Notes: a model not told the origin generated them from the sequence alone. Counted from the stretch's first letter, positions 25,362 to 34,549 are shown. The stretch is DNA of 64,000 nt from Microbulbifer halophilus (GCF_026183675.1 NZ_JAPIVK010000005.1:1-64000), one strand, 5' to 3'. Numbers and translations: made by a program.

Positions 25362-25643
25362 GCTCGATTCCTCTCTGTTTTCTACTGCCAATGGTAGTTG
25401 AAAAAGGTGTCGTTCACGCCCGTGAGTCGACATTGGCAGGCGCCGGTGGAGTTTTTGGAACATCCGGTTCTCTATGCCTCGCCCGATATAAAAAAAGCGT
25501 TTAACCCATACCGGCTTTTCCCCCGGGTTTTGCCCTACCGAACGCCATCGCACTCCTTAAACTTCCGTGGTGTAACAGCACATCGTGCGGGCCCGGTTGT
25601 CGACGGCTCGCGCAGGTTAAGAATCGGGCGTGGGAGGTTTGCC

Positions 25644-26072
25644 ATGAGTCTTGTACCTAGGGGATCACTACTGGATCTGGACAATTTTTTTGATCAGCTG
25701 GCTTCGCCCAGCCGCGCACTGACCCAGGGTAAGGAAGGGTTTTTCTCGCCGCGTATCGATGTCAGCGAAACCAGCGACAGCTACGAGATCAGCGCGGAGC
25801 TGCCGGGGGTCAGCAAGGACGATATCAGTATCACCTTGGAAGAGGGCGTACTGACGCTGGAGGCGGAGGTGCACCGGGAAGACAAGGAGGAAAGAGAGGG
25901 CCGTGTGATCCGCCAGGAGCGCCGCTATGGCAAGTACATGCGCAGCTTCAACCTGGGGGCCGATGTGAGCGAAGCGGACATCGATGCCAGCTTCCAGGAC
26001 GGCGTACTCACACTGAAAGCGCCCAAGCGCGAACCCAGCCAGCCGCAGCGCCAGCGTATTGAAATTCACTGA
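25644..26072 (+). CDS. Small heat-shock protein, Hsp20/alpha-crystallin family
   Basis: 142 residues. The alpha-crystallin domain spans about 37-128: SPRIDVSETSDSYEISAELPGVSKDDISITLEEGVLTLEAEV, then RRYGKYMRSFNLGADVSEADIDASFQDGVLTLKAPK with the conserved GVLTL strand, and a C-terminal tail with an I-E-I motif used for oligomer assembly. It is an ATP-independent holdase chaperone. The ATG at 25644 is preceded by GGGAGGTTT. The frame is open much further upstream, but the ribosome-binding site fixes this start. The CBS-domain gene follows after 67 bases. Confidence 0.93.
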   Translation: MSLVPRGSLLDLDNFFDQLASPSRALTQGKEGFFSPRIDVSETSDSYEISAELPGVSKDDISITLEEGVLTLEAEVHREDKEEREGRVIRQERRYGKYMRSFNLGADVSEADIDASFQDGVLTLKAPKREPSQPQRQRIEIH

Positions 26073-26139
26073 CGGCGGGGGGGAGACCGGCGATCGCTAC
26101 CTTACACTGTAGCCGACGTTTGAAAATCTGGAGGCAATC

Positions 26140-26556
26140 ATGAAAGTCAGAGAAGCCATGCACCAGGGCTGCACTTGGTGTGCGCCCGAGACGCCGCTGT
26201 CGGAAGTGGCGAAAATACTGCGCGATGAGGATATCGGCGCGGTGCCGGTGGGCGAGAACGACAAGCTGGTGGGCATAGTGACCGATCGGGATATCGCCTG
26301 TCGCGGTGTGGCCGAGGGGGAGGATCTCTCTTCCCTGACCGCTCGCGAAGTCATGACGGAAGGCATCGCCTGGTGTTGGGAAGACGACGATATGGACACC
26401 GCGATGCATAAAATGGAAGAGCAGCAATTGCGCCGTATGCCGGTGATGAACAGTGAAAAACGCCTGGTGGGCGTGCTGAGTCTGGGGGATATTTCCCACT
26501 CCGCCGGCCAGCGGGAAATCGGCGAGTTCGCCTCGTCGATATCCGCCCACCACTGA
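26140..26556 (+). CDS. Tandem CBS-domain protein
   Basis: 138 residues made of two CBS motifs and little else: MKVREAMHQGCTWCAPETPLSEVAKILRDEDIGAVPV...KLVGIVTDRDI and VMTEGIAWCWEDDDMDTAMHKMEEQQLRRMPVMNSEKRLVGVLSLGDI. Such standalone CBS pairs bind adenine nucleotides and act as energy-status sensors for partner proteins. The ATG follows CTGGAGGCAATC. It lies behind hsp20 in the same direction, so both may be stress-induced together. It converges with the phospholipase-D gene, leaving only 18 bp between stops. Confidence 0.9.
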   Translation: MKVREAMHQGCTWCAPETPLSEVAKILRDEDIGAVPVGENDKLVGIVTDRDIACRGVAEGEDLSSLTAREVMTEGIAWCWEDDDMDTAMHKMEEQQLRRMPVMNSEKRLVGVLSLGDISHSAGQREIGEFASSISAHH

Positions 26557-26574
26557 CCGGAAATGGCAGAGGAT

Positions 26575-28095
26575 TCACAGCAACGGTTCGATCGGAAGCC
26601 AGCCGCTGACGACAGAACCGAGCCTCTGCCACCAGCTGGTACCGGGGTCGGTGGAATGGCGTTTGCCATCGGCCCGGTGCCATACAATCTGTTCCCCACG
26701 CAGTTCCAGCCGCCAGGCGTTGTCGCCCACGTTGCGGATAAAATTCTCCGCCACTTCCCCCGCCAGTTGCGGCGAGTCGATCAACAGCCCCAGTTCGGTG
26801 TTCAGCAGAATCGAGCGGTTGTCCAGGTTGAAGGAGCCCACATAGAGCGTATTCCTGTCGACGACGAATGCCTTGGCGTGCAGCAGCGATCGGGATTCGC
26901 CATTCCAGTTGTCCTGTTTGTATTTCAGCTCGCTGGAGAGCTCGTACAGGTGTATTCCCGCCCGTAACAGTGGCCGCCGGTATTTGCGATAGGCACCGTG
27001 CACCAGCAACACGTCGCTGGAGGCCAGGGAGTTGGTCAGGATATGCACCTCCACGCCGCTCTGCGCTGCATCGATCAATTGCTGCAGATAGTGTTCGCCG
27101 GGGAGCATGTACGGAGAAATGACGATCAGTTCCCTCCTGGCGGCGGTGATCTTCTCCATCAACTCGCGCCCGGCAAACTGGCGGCCCGCCGCCGGCGGCT
27201 GGGCCACCTTGCCGGGCGGGTCGTAGAGGGCGCGGGTGTCGCTCCAGTACCAGAGATTGGCGTCGTCGCTCAGTGCATCGATTACCGGCGAAGACGCCAG
27301 GTTGCGCCCGTAGTCACTGGCCAGCAGCGTGGACGCGTTGCGCTCCAGATCCTCGGCAAAGGCCAGGTCGGCGTCGGGGACCGGCCGGTAGTCGATTACC
27401 GATTGCACCGGGAAGCTGTAGGGGCTGTTCCAGTAGCGATCAAACTGCCGCGATATATCCGGCACCACGGCGCCGATGGCCAGCATATCCAGATCGCCGA
27501 AGTTCAGATCCCGGTCGATCCCGAAATACTGGTTGCTCAGGTTGCGCCCGCCGATAAAGGTCACGCGGTTGTCCACGGTGAAGGATTTGTTGTGCATGCG
27601 CCGCTGCAGCCGGGCGAAATCGGTAAAGAACTCCAGTGCGCGCAGGCTTTTGTGAGGGAAAGGGTTGAACAGCCGAATCTGGATATTGCGGTGGCGATCT
27701 AGCGCCACCAGTACCCGGTCGGCATCGCCGGTGGTGAAATCGTCGAGCAGGAAGCGCACCCGCACACCGCGATCCGCGGCGCGGATCAGGGCGCGGGTCA
27801 GCAGCAGGCCGGTTTCGTCGCGGCGGAACAGGAAATACTGGATATCGATGGAGCGGCGCGCGGCGCGAATGGCGGCCAGGCGCACCGACAGCGCGTTCTG
27901 TGCCGAGGTCACCGGGTAGACGCCGGTCTGTCCGGTGCGGCCGCGGACAAGACGGTCGGTAATCGCCGTCAGCGGCGCCTTTGCCGGCGCCTGCAGGTGA
28001 TAGCTGGGCGGGCGCGGCGGCGGTTCGGGAAACACCGCCTGGCCGGAGCAGGCGCAGAGGCAAAATGCGAGTAGCGGGAACAGGTAGCGGCGCAT
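26575..28095 (-). CDS. Phospholipase D-family lipoprotein (cardiolipin synthase C-like)
   Basis: About 506 residues. The N-terminus MRRYLFPLLAFCLCAC is a lipoprotein signal with Cys at the lipobox (L-C-A-C). Two HKD motifs are present: RMHNKSFTVDNRVTFIGGRN near residue 170 and LLHAKAFVVDRNTLYVGSFN near 405. Together with IDIQYFLFRRDETGLLLTRALIRAADRGVRVRFLLDD this matches the ClsC/YmdC branch, which transfers phosphatidyl groups between lipids. A Met three codons earlier (28104) is an alternative start; neither has a strong ribosome-binding site. It stands alone, convergent with the CBS gene. Confidence 0.88.
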   Translation of the reverse strand: MRRYLFPLLAFCLCACSGQAVFPEPPPRPPSYHLQAPAKAPLTAITDRLVRGRTGQTGVYPVTSAQNALSVRLAAIRAARRSIDIQYFLFRRDETGLLLTRALIRAADRGVRVRFLLDDFTTGDADRVLVALDRHRNIQIRLFNPFPHKSLRALEFFTDFARLQRRMHNKSFTVDNRVTFIGGRNLSNQYFGIDRDLNFGDLDMLAIGAVVPDISRQFDRYWNSPYSFPVQSVIDYRPVPDADLAFAEDLERNASTLLASDYGRNLASSPVIDALSDDANLWYWSDTRALYDPPGKVAQPPAAGRQFAGRELMEKITAARRELIVISPYMLPGEHYLQQLIDAAQSGVEVHILTNSLASSDVLLVHGAYRKYRRPLLRAGIHLYELSSELKYKQDNWNGESRSLLHAKAFVVDRNTLYVGSFNLDNRSILLNTELGLLIDSPQLAGEVAENFIRNVGDNAWRLELRGEQIVWHRADGKRHSTDPGTSWWQRLGSVVSGWLPIEPLL

Positions 28096-28344
28096 GCAAT
28101 CCATTTGACGCTGGCGGGGAGTCGACAGTTGGAGTATAGATCGCCAGCGAAAAGCTCGGGTCAGGGGTAATGCCGGCAAGTTAAGCGGGTTGAGGCTTGG
28201 AAGGTGAGGTTGCACGGGGCTTTAGCTGGCATTGGGGCGGTCCTGCACCCGGTATCAGGCCCTTTGCCGCGACAGGGCGGCTTAATTGATTGGTATTAGG
28301 GTCAGGGGCCAGTTTCGGCGCCTGCCATCCGGAGCCACAGCGAA

Positions 28345-28475
28345 TTCGGGAGCCCGAGAAAAAGAAGTGCATCCCTGCACATCAACACGAAGGCCGGTGG
28401 GCGTAGAGACACCGGCCCTGCTCTCCCCGGAGATGCCAACCGGTTAGGGAGCCGGCCCTTCCGTGGGCCGCGTTC
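28345..28475. other. Cluster of short hairpins, possible structured RNA
   Basis: Consecutive dyads are CGGG-AGC-CCG (about 28347), GTGCA-TCCC-TGCAC (28367-28380), GGCCGGTG 28392-28399 with CACCGGCC 28410-28417, and GGCCC-TTCCGT-GGGCC (about 28457-28472). No terminator follows. I could not match it to a riboswitch; the conserved boxes of cobalamin and FMN riboswitches are missing. Confidence 0.3.
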
Positions 28476-28526
28476 AGCAGACTTATCCACTATCCGTACC
28501 CATTCCGCCGGGATGGCAAATATGAG

Positions 28527-28545
28527 AATGCGAATAGTTATCATT
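28527..28545. promoter_or_regulatory. Fur-box-like operator
   Basis: AATGCGAATAGTTATCATT matches 16 of 19 positions of the idealised gammaproteobacterial Fur box AATGATAATAATTATCATT. It lies 151 bases before the start of the PhnD-like gene. It predicts repression of the downstream operon by iron. Confidence 0.6.
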
Positions 28546-28696
28546 AATTGTATGTCGCGGATGGGCTGTGTGTAAAGCCCGATTTCATCGAGGGGACAGG
28601 ATTGACGGGACCGGCTGCCAGCCCCTGCGCCGGGTCATCGGTTTGTCACAAAAAATACATAGACTGCGCGCATTGTCCGGCATCGCGTCCTCGTTC

Positions 28697-29542
28697 ATGT
28701 CTCCACTGTTTTTAACCAGCTATAAGGCCTATGGCGCCGCGCTGGCCCTGTTACTGGCTGGGGCTGCCGGGTTCAGCCTGTGGTTGGCGAAACAGGAAGC
28801 GCCGGTGCCGCGGCTGGGCGACTACCATGTCTACCGCTGTGAAGCCGGCGCTACCGCCGACGGGACCTTCGATATCCTGGCGGTCTCGTCCATCTACGCG
28901 CGCGAAATCGCCGATCGCCTGTGCCGCGCGCCGGCCATGGCGCGTCACTACGGCGCCGTGCGTATTTCCTGGAAACCCCGCGGGCAGCTCGGCGCCGAGG
29001 CGATTCTCAACGAGGATTACGACCTGATCTGGAGCCGCGAGCACACCCTCCGCGGACTGGTGCCGGCGTTCTCCGATTTCTACGATACACTGCTGCGCTA
29101 CGATCACTACCGGGTCTACTGGTTCAGTCGCGATGAAAGGCCGGAACTGAGCCGCGAATACTTTCGCGGCAAGAAAATCGGCCTGCTCAACGACAAACTC
29201 AGCCACACCCTCTACCTGCTGCCACTGGAGTCTCTGAAGGCGGCGGGCGTGAACCTGTCCGGCGAAGAGCTGGTCTACTTCGACGATGCCGGTAGCCTTT
29301 ACCGGGCCTTCTCCCGCGGCGAGCTGGACCTCGTCAGCGGTGGTCTCTACCTGCAGAAAGACCTGGATATCCCGCTGCAGCGCACGCTGATCGCAGACGA
29401 CGCCACTGCCGCCACCCTGTTTGTGCGCAAGGCGCGGGCGCCGGGTATCGACTGCGAGATAGCCGCAGCTTTCGATGCCTTTACCGATACTTTCATCGTC
29501 GCGCATCGCCAGTTCGAGGGAGCGGAACGCTGTGAAAGCTAG
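28697..29542 (+). CDS. PhnD/transferrin-type periplasmic substrate-binding protein
   Basis: 281 residues. The N-terminus (YKAYGAALALLLAGAAGFSLWLAK) is a single hydrophobic segment, either a signal peptide or an anchor. The body resembles type-2 periplasmic binding domains of the PhnD/SsuA kind: FDILAVSSIYAREIADRLC at the first lobe, ILNEDYDLIWSREHTL, DHYRVYWFSRD at the hinge, FRGKKIGLLNDKLSHTLYLLPLESLKAAGV, and a C-lobe YRAFSRGELDLVSGGLYL. No ABC permease or ATPase is nearby; the partner is instead the two-TM protein whose start overlaps its last 11 bases, so it probably senses rather than imports. A Fur box lies upstream. Confidence 0.65.
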   Translation: MSPLFLTSYKAYGAALALLLAGAAGFSLWLAKQEAPVPRLGDYHVYRCEAGATADGTFDILAVSSIYAREIADRLCRAPAMARHYGAVRISWKPRGQLGAEAILNEDYDLIWSREHTLRGLVPAFSDFYDTLLRYDHYRVYWFSRDERPELSREYFRGKKIGLLNDKLSHTLYLLPLESLKAAGVNLSGEELVYFDDAGSLYRAFSRGELDLVSGGLYLQKDLDIPLQRTLIADDATAATLFVRKARAPGIDCEIAAAFDAFTDTFIVAHRQFEGAERCES

Positions 29543-30686
29543 TGCCCTGCCCGTCGCCTGGCTGCTGCTGACCCTCCTGTTGTCGGCGCTCGTCCACTGG
29601 CAGGCACAGGCGACTTTCGCTCGGGATCTGTCGCGGCAACTGCAGCGGGAACTGCCGGAAAAACTGGCCCCGGCACTGCAGAACAGCCTGGGGCGGGAAA
29701 CGCTGCAGGGTTGGGTGGGCGAACGACTGAATACAGACCTGGCTGCATTGCTGGCGTCGGGCAGGTTGGGGCTGTTGAGCCAGTGCCGTGCGCGGGTGAC
29801 GCAGTTGCTGAGTGACGAACCGCCGGCGGGAAAGGCTGTGGCAGCGGATATTGCGGTCGACTGGTGGATGGGGGAGCGGCGCGAGCGTTCTCTGTTCAGT
29901 GTCGACTGCCGGCCCGACTGGCCACTGCTATTCGCCAGCCAGGCGCTGGTGGCGCTGCTGGTCGTGGGCCTGGCAGCGCTGTTGCCAATGCCGCTGTCGC
30001 GCCGGCGGCGCGGCCATATTGCCGACCTGCTGGCACGGGGCGTGTCCGGACATCGGGCGCGCGCCCTGTCGGAACAACTGGCTTCATTCAATGCCCGGCA
30101 GATGGAGCTGTTTGCGCGCTTGCGGCCGGAGGACCCAGCGCGCATGCCCGGACTGGTCGACCGGCTGGCGCGGCCCGAAATTGCCGCGCTGGCTCCGGCC
30201 CGGCTGCCCTGGTTCGACCGCGCCATGGCACTGAATGGCGGCGATATGGATGCGGCGCTCGCCGCCGCACAAGCCGGGGAGCATCTCGAATTCGACTGCC
30301 GGCATTTCCGCGTGCTGGTACACGGGGTTCCGCTGGAACTGTCGAAAACCCCCTTCTTCTATTTCCTCTGGTACGCGCGCCGGCGGCAGGGTGGCGACGG
30401 CTGGTATCTCAATCCGCCGGTGAATCGCCCGGATCGCGACGGTGCCGGCGCGTTGATAGCGCTGATGGAAGAGTACGGTGGCCACAACAAGGCCATCAAC
30501 GACCTGCACGAAAACGGCCTGCGGGCCAAGACCCTGGACCAGAATCGCAACAAGATCCGCGACGAGCTGGTTTCCGCGTTGGGAGAGGAACTGGCTCAGC
30601 CCTTTCTGTTCGAAGCGCAGCGGGATCTGAAGAGTGGCCGCTACCGCTATCGTATTGCCCTGCCGGCGGAAAATATCCGCGCCTAG
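29532..30686 (+). CDS. Two-TM protein with cytoplasmic winged-helix-like domain
   Basis: 384 residues. Membrane helices are at about 6-24 and 131-153, with a periplasmic loop of roughly 105 residues between. A long cytoplasmic part follows. Its last 130 residues (HFRVLVHGVPLELSKTPFFYFLWYARR ... NGLRAKTLDQNRNKIRDELVSAL ... SGRYRYRIALP) have the layout of an OmpR/ToxR-type winged helix: N-terminal strands, a helix bundle, an N-x3-R..L recognition helix and a C-terminal 'GRYRYRI' wing. The GTG start at 29532 overlaps the binding-protein gene by 11 bases, implying translational coupling. Inferred model: ligand-bound PhnD-like protein signals through this protein to the TonB receptor gene downstream. 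The DNA-binding call is by eye only. Confidence 0.55.
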   Translation: MKASALPVAWLLLTLLLSALVHWQAQATFARDLSRQLQRELPEKLAPALQNSLGRETLQGWVGERLNTDLAALLASGRLGLLSQCRARVTQLLSDEPPAGKAVAADIAVDWWMGERRERSLFSVDCRPDWPLLFASQALVALLVVGLAALLPMPLSRRRRGHIADLLARGVSGHRARALSEQLASFNARQMELFARLRPEDPARMPGLVDRLARPEIAALAPARLPWFDRAMALNGGDMDAALAAAQAGEHLEFDCRHFRVLVHGVPLELSKTPFFYFLWYARRRQGGDGWYLNPPVNRPDRDGAGALIALMEEYGGHNKAINDLHENGLRAKTLDQNRNKIRDELVSALGEELAQPFLFEAQRDLKSGRYRYRIALPAENIRA

Positions 30687-30890
30687 AACAAAATCTTCCC
30701 CGTTCCAAGTCTCTGATTTAAAAGCACTTTCATTTTTAGAAATATCTCATTCCCAAACCGAGGTATCTCTTTAACCCCGCTGTCACACGCAGTTTCGATC
30801 ATGCCCCCGAACGGCCCGGCAGTGAATCCGGGCCGCCTTGCAAGACCGCAACAGGCCCCATTCGAAGAGCCACTTCGGAGCAGAACGACA

Positions 30891-33410
30891 ATGATCGAAT
30901 TCAAACGCAACAGATTGTCTCTACTGATTTCCCTCACGCTGGCCGGTGCCGCCTCCCCGGCTTTCGCCCAGCAGATCGGTGAGGCCGGGTTGGTGGAGGA
31001 AGTGATGGTGACCGCCTCCCCCATCCGCGACAGCCAGAAGGCCGCCATCGACGCAAAGCGCGATGCCTACAACAATGTCGATGTCATCTCCGCCGACACC
31101 ATCGGCCGCTTCCCGGACCAGAATCTGGCCGACTCGCTCGGCCGCGTACCCGGCCTGGCGATCGAGCGCGACCAGGGGCAGGCCCGCTACATCAACTTCC
31201 GCGGCGCACCCTTCCGCTATACTTCCCTGGCCATCGACGGACTCAGCATCCCCGGTGCCGAGAACGGCCGCGTGCCCCGCTTCGACAGTTTCCCGTCGGT
31301 AATCACCAGCCGCATCGACGCCAACAAGGCCATCATGCCGAACATGCCCGGCGAGGCGGTTTCCGGCTATATCAATATCTCCACCTTCGATCCGTTTGCA
31401 CAGAGGGGCTGGGCCTTCTCCACCGATGTGGGCATGGGCAACCAGGAACTGGGCGACGGCGATATCGAGAAACTCTCCCTGCGCAGCTCCTGGTCCAATG
31501 ACAACTTCGGCTTCTCCCTGTTTTCTTCCGAGAACAGCCGCGAACAGATCACCGACAACCGCGAGTATGACCTGAGCCGCGACGGCGGCGAGCTGAGTGT
31601 CAACGAACTGGATTTCCGCAGTTACAAGGTGACCCGCGAAGACCGTGCCTACGGCGGCCGCTTCGAGTTCCGCGGCGACGGTGCACTGGAGCGCGTCTTC
31701 GTCAGCAGCCTGTACAACGAATTCCAGGACTTCGAGGAGCGCAACCAGTTCGTGTTCGACTTTGCCGGCGGAGCCGGCGCGGCAGGGGCACCACAGGCCG
31801 TGGGGGAGCGCGCCGAAAACCAGTACGCACTGGCGACCCGCAGCCTGGAATACGGCCTCTACGAAAACTCCACCTTCACCAATACCCTGGGGGCGGATTT
31901 CGCACTGGGTGACTGGTATCTGGAGTCCCGCCTCAATGTCACCGAAACCGAAAACAGCACCTTCCTGCCGATGCCCTACAGCAGCGGCGGTTTCGTCATG
32001 GCCAGTTACGACGTCAGCGATCTCTACGATCCGGCGGTGGGCGGCCTGATGGACAGCACCGGTACGTCCATCGGCCCCAACGACATCTCCTATCCGCCCG
32101 GGGGCATGCTGGCGATGACCATCAGCGCCGCCATGAACATCGACGCCACCAAGTTCAAGCTGGACGCCGAGCGCGACCTGCAGCTGTTCGGCAGCGATTC
32201 GGTGTTGCAGACCGGCGTGGAAATGGATTCCCGCGAGGCGGGCGGCCACGGCATGGTAATGGCCATGGGCCTGTGGCCATCCGGGGTGAACATCGCCGAC
32301 TACGCCACCGACGAGCCGTGGGACAGCGGTTTCGACAACGGCATCGGTGCCACCTACTACGACAACAAGGCCCTGCGCCGGGCCTGGTCGCGGGCCGTCG
32401 GCGGCCTCGCGGTGACGCCGCACGACTCGCAGGAAATCCGCCTGGAAGAAGACGTCAGCGCGGTCTATGCCATGGTCACCACCGAATACGGCTGGGGCAA
32501 CCTGGTGTTGGGCGCACGGGTGGAAAACACCGATTACCTGAGCGAGGGCCCCACCGGCAACTTCGAGGATTCCTTCACCAACTTCCTGCCCAGCGCGCAC
32601 CTGAATATCGACCTGGCGGACGACGTCAAACTGCGCCTGTCCACCTCCACCGGCGTCAGCCGGCCTACCTATTCCGAGTGGCGCGGTGCCGACATGGTGG
32701 ACATGACCGGGGCCAATGTGACGGCGGGCAACCCGGCGCTGGCCGCCGAGGAATCCTGGGGCGCGGACGCGGCGATCGAATGGTACCCCGGCGATGCCAG
32801 CCTGCTGAGCGCAGGCCTGTTTAGCCGCAGTATCGACGACGTGATCTACGCCCGCAGCACTGTGATTGACGGCGACGACTATATGCCGGAAGCGGGCCTC
32901 GACGAGTGGACCTACACCGAATACGTCAACGGCAACAACGGCGAGATGCGCGGTGCCGAGTTCAATGCCATCGCCCAGGCCTCCGATTTTCTGCCGGCGC
33001 TGAGCGGCTTCGGTATCAGCGCCAACCTGACCCTGCTGGACAGCGAGTTCGAAACCCTGGAAGGCAGTCGCCACAGCCTGCCGGGCACTTCCGACACCAT
33101 CGTCAACACCTCCGTGTTCTATGAAATGGAAGGCCTGTCCATCCGCCTGAACCACCAGTACCGCGACGACTGGCTCTCCACCACCGAGAACGTCGGCATG
33201 ACCGAGTACTGGGCCGAGCAGAAGCGCCTGGACCTGGCCGTCAGCTATGAGCTGCCGCAGCCCGTTTTCGGTGCCAGCGTCTCCCTCTATGCCAACGCCA
33301 ATAACCTGACCGACGAGGAAGACGTGCGCTACGAGGGCGATATCAGCACGCCCAACCAGGTGGAAGGCTACGGCCGCCGCTACCTGGCGGGCTTCCGCGT
33401 CAATTTCTGA
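30891..33410 (+). CDS. TonB-dependent outer-membrane receptor A
   Basis: 839 residues. Signal peptide LLISLTLAGAASPAFA; a TonB-box-like EEVMVTA at the N-terminus; a plug domain with DTIGRFPDQNLADSLGRVPGLAIERDQGQ and NMPGEAVSGYINI; and a 22-strand barrel ending in the C-terminal aromatic YLAGFRVNF. The 'DQNLADSL.RVPG' plug is typical of the large receptors of Xanthomonas/Caulobacter/Cellvibrio-type bacteria. It would import a ligand too large for porins. The ATG at 30891 has CGGAG upstream. It lies 204 bases behind the winged-helix-like protein and 65 before the phosphatase, so the substrate could be an iron complex (Fur box) or a phosphorylated compound (phosphatase). Confidence 0.92.
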   Translation: MIEFKRNRLSLLISLTLAGAASPAFAQQIGEAGLVEEVMVTASPIRDSQKAAIDAKRDAYNNVDVISADTIGRFPDQNLADSLGRVPGLAIERDQGQARYINFRGAPFRYTSLAIDGLSIPGAENGRVPRFDSFPSVITSRIDANKAIMPNMPGEAVSGYINISTFDPFAQRGWAFSTDVGMGNQELGDGDIEKLSLRSSWSNDNFGFSLFSSENSREQITDNREYDLSRDGGELSVNELDFRSYKVTREDRAYGGRFEFRGDGALERVFVSSLYNEFQDFEERNQFVFDFAGGAGAAGAPQAVGERAENQYALATRSLEYGLYENSTFTNTLGADFALGDWYLESRLNVTETENSTFLPMPYSSGGFVMASYDVSDLYDPAVGGLMDSTGTSIGPNDISYPPGGMLAMTISAAMNIDATKFKLDAERDLQLFGSDSVLQTGVEMDSREAGGHGMVMAMGLWPSGVNIADYATDEPWDSGFDNGIGATYYDNKALRRAWSRAVGGLAVTPHDSQEIRLEEDVSAVYAMVTTEYGWGNLVLGARVENTDYLSEGPTGNFEDSFTNFLPSAHLNIDLADDVKLRLSTSTGVSRPTYSEWRGADMVDMTGANVTAGNPALAAEESWGADAAIEWYPGDASLLSAGLFSRSIDDVIYARSTVIDGDDYMPEAGLDEWTYTEYVNGNNGEMRGAEFNAIAQASDFLPALSGFGISANLTLLDSEFETLEGSRHSLPGTSDTIVNTSVFYEMEGLSIRLNHQYRDDWLSTTENVGMTEYWAEQKRLDLAVSYELPQPVFGASVSLYANANNLTDEEDVRYEGDISTPNQVEGYGRRYLAGFRVNF

Positions 33411-33423
33411 TTTCCGATTCCCG

Positions 33424-33444
33424 CCGGCCGCCCGGGCGGCCGGT
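33424..33444. repeat. GC-rich hairpin after TonB receptor A
   Basis: CCGGCCGCCCGGGCGGCCGG is a near-perfect palindrome just after the receptor stop. It lacks a T-tract, so it probably acts as an mRNA-stabilising or attenuating hairpin between receptor and phosphatase. A comparable hairpin follows receptor C. Confidence 0.55.
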
Positions 33445-33475
33445 TGCAACAGAACCAATCCGGTAAAGGTGTCAT

Positions 33476-34381
33476 ATGCAAAACAAATTCGTAAACAGCA
33501 TTCTGGCGGCGGCCGTCGCCGTCTCTCTCGGCGCCTGCAGCGCCACCACACCGGTTGCGGAAAAACCGCAATCCGGTGTCGCCACAGAAATCGAGCATAC
33601 CCGGGTACTGCCCCTGGAAGGCGGTCGCAATTTCCGCGACCTGGGCGGCTACAGAACCGAAGACGGCAGGGAAGTAAAGTGGGGCAAACTCTACCGCTCC
33701 GGTGTGCTCACCAACCTGACCGATAACGACTATGACTATCTGGAAAAACGCGGTATCGAAACCGTGGTGGATTTCCGTTCCAGCGAGGAGCGCAAGAAAG
33801 AGCCGACACACTGGCGAGCCGGCGAGATCGAGCGACTGACCTGGGACTACGCCATGGGCGACTGGGAAGCGGAATTCGCCAAGGTCCTGGCCAGGCCGGA
33901 TTTCCAGGCCGGCGACATGGTCAAACTGATGGCCGATATGTACCCGGATCTGGTGCGCCAGCAGATACCGGCCTACCGCGCCATGTTTGACTCGCTGCTG
34001 GAGAGTGATGAACCGCTGCTGTTCCACTGCACCGCCGGCAAGGACCGCACCGGTGTGGGTGCGGCACTGCTGCTGACCGCGCTGGGTGTCGATCGCGAAA
34101 CCGTGATGGAGGACTACCTGCTTTCCAGTGAAGTACTCAAGGACACGGACATAATGAAACTGCCGGAAGATGCCAGCGAAAAGGAAAAACGCATGTATGC
34201 TTTCTTCTCCAGGCTGTCGCAGCCGGTCAAGGATGCGCTGGTCGGTGTGCAGGCCTCCTATCTGGAATCCGCTTTCGCAGAAATGGAGCGCCAGGCCGGT
34301 TCCGTCGAAGGCTTTATCGAACAGGAGTTGGATGTGGATAAGCGGGAGTTGGCGCAGCTCCGCGCCACTTACCTGCAGTAG
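33476..34381 (+). CDS. Lipoprotein tyrosine phosphatase (Y_phosphatase3-like)
   Basis: 301 residues. The N-terminus (NSILAAAVAVSLGACSATT) is a lipoprotein signal with L-G-A-C. The core matches the bacterial tyrosine/phosphoinositide phosphatase family: LEGGRNFRDLGGYRTEDGR, VDFRSSEER, and the P-loop HCTAGKDRTGVGAALL (184-199) with catalytic Cys185 and Arg191; a TXG-K-DR-type loop often indicates a relaxed lipid or tyrosine specificity. Anchored in the envelope, it could dephosphorylate the ligand of receptor A or a cell-surface protein. A clear terminator follows the stop. Confidence 0.9.
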   Translation: MQNKFVNSILAAAVAVSLGACSATTPVAEKPQSGVATEIEHTRVLPLEGGRNFRDLGGYRTEDGREVKWGKLYRSGVLTNLTDNDYDYLEKRGIETVVDFRSSEERKKEPTHWRAGEIERLTWDYAMGDWEAEFAKVLARPDFQAGDMVKLMADMYPDLVRQQIPAYRAMFDSLLESDEPLLFHCTAGKDRTGVGAALLLTALGVDRETVMEDYLLSSEVLKDTDIMKLPEDASEKEKRMYAFFSRLSQPVKDALVGVQASYLESAFAEMERQAGSVEGFIEQELDVDKRELAQLRATYLQ

Positions 34382-34405
34382 TCCACCGCGATTACCGTCC
34401 GAGTA

Positions 34406-34436
34406 AGCCCGGCATTCCAATGGCCGGGCTTTTTTA
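34406..34436 (+). terminator. Intrinsic terminator of the receptor A/phosphatase unit
   Basis: AGCCCGGC-ATTCCAATG-GCCGGGCT followed by six T. It closes the plus-strand unit and converges on the hypothetical gene at 34550. Confidence 0.88.
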
Positions 34437-34549
34437 TGCTCGGGGCGTAAGCTGCGCCGTGCGCACCGATCGGATATGTGACAGACACGGGTATTTATGC
34501 GACCTTGATTGTCCGTCCAGTCCTCGTCAGGGGAAGATTCTCCGCTGAC

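Larger units (their letters stand above)
28096..28696. other. 600-bp intergenic region with hairpins and a Fur box
   Basis: No gene is recognisable. From left to right the region holds an ATTAGGGTCAGGGGCC sequence at about 28286, a run of small hairpins (28345-28475) and a Fur-box-like site (28527-28545). The outward promoters of the phospholipase-D lipoprotein (minus) and the PhnD-like operon (plus) must be here. Confidence 0.5.

Noticed and set aside
28345-28475. Cobalamin or FMN riboswitch
   Set aside because: The GCCACTG box and the RFN consensus segments are missing on both strands.
30921-33551. An 876-residue open frame antisense to TonB receptor A
   Set aside because: Composition is typical of a shadow (Val/Gly/His/Gln runs), and it has no start context. 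The sense strand encodes a complete receptor.
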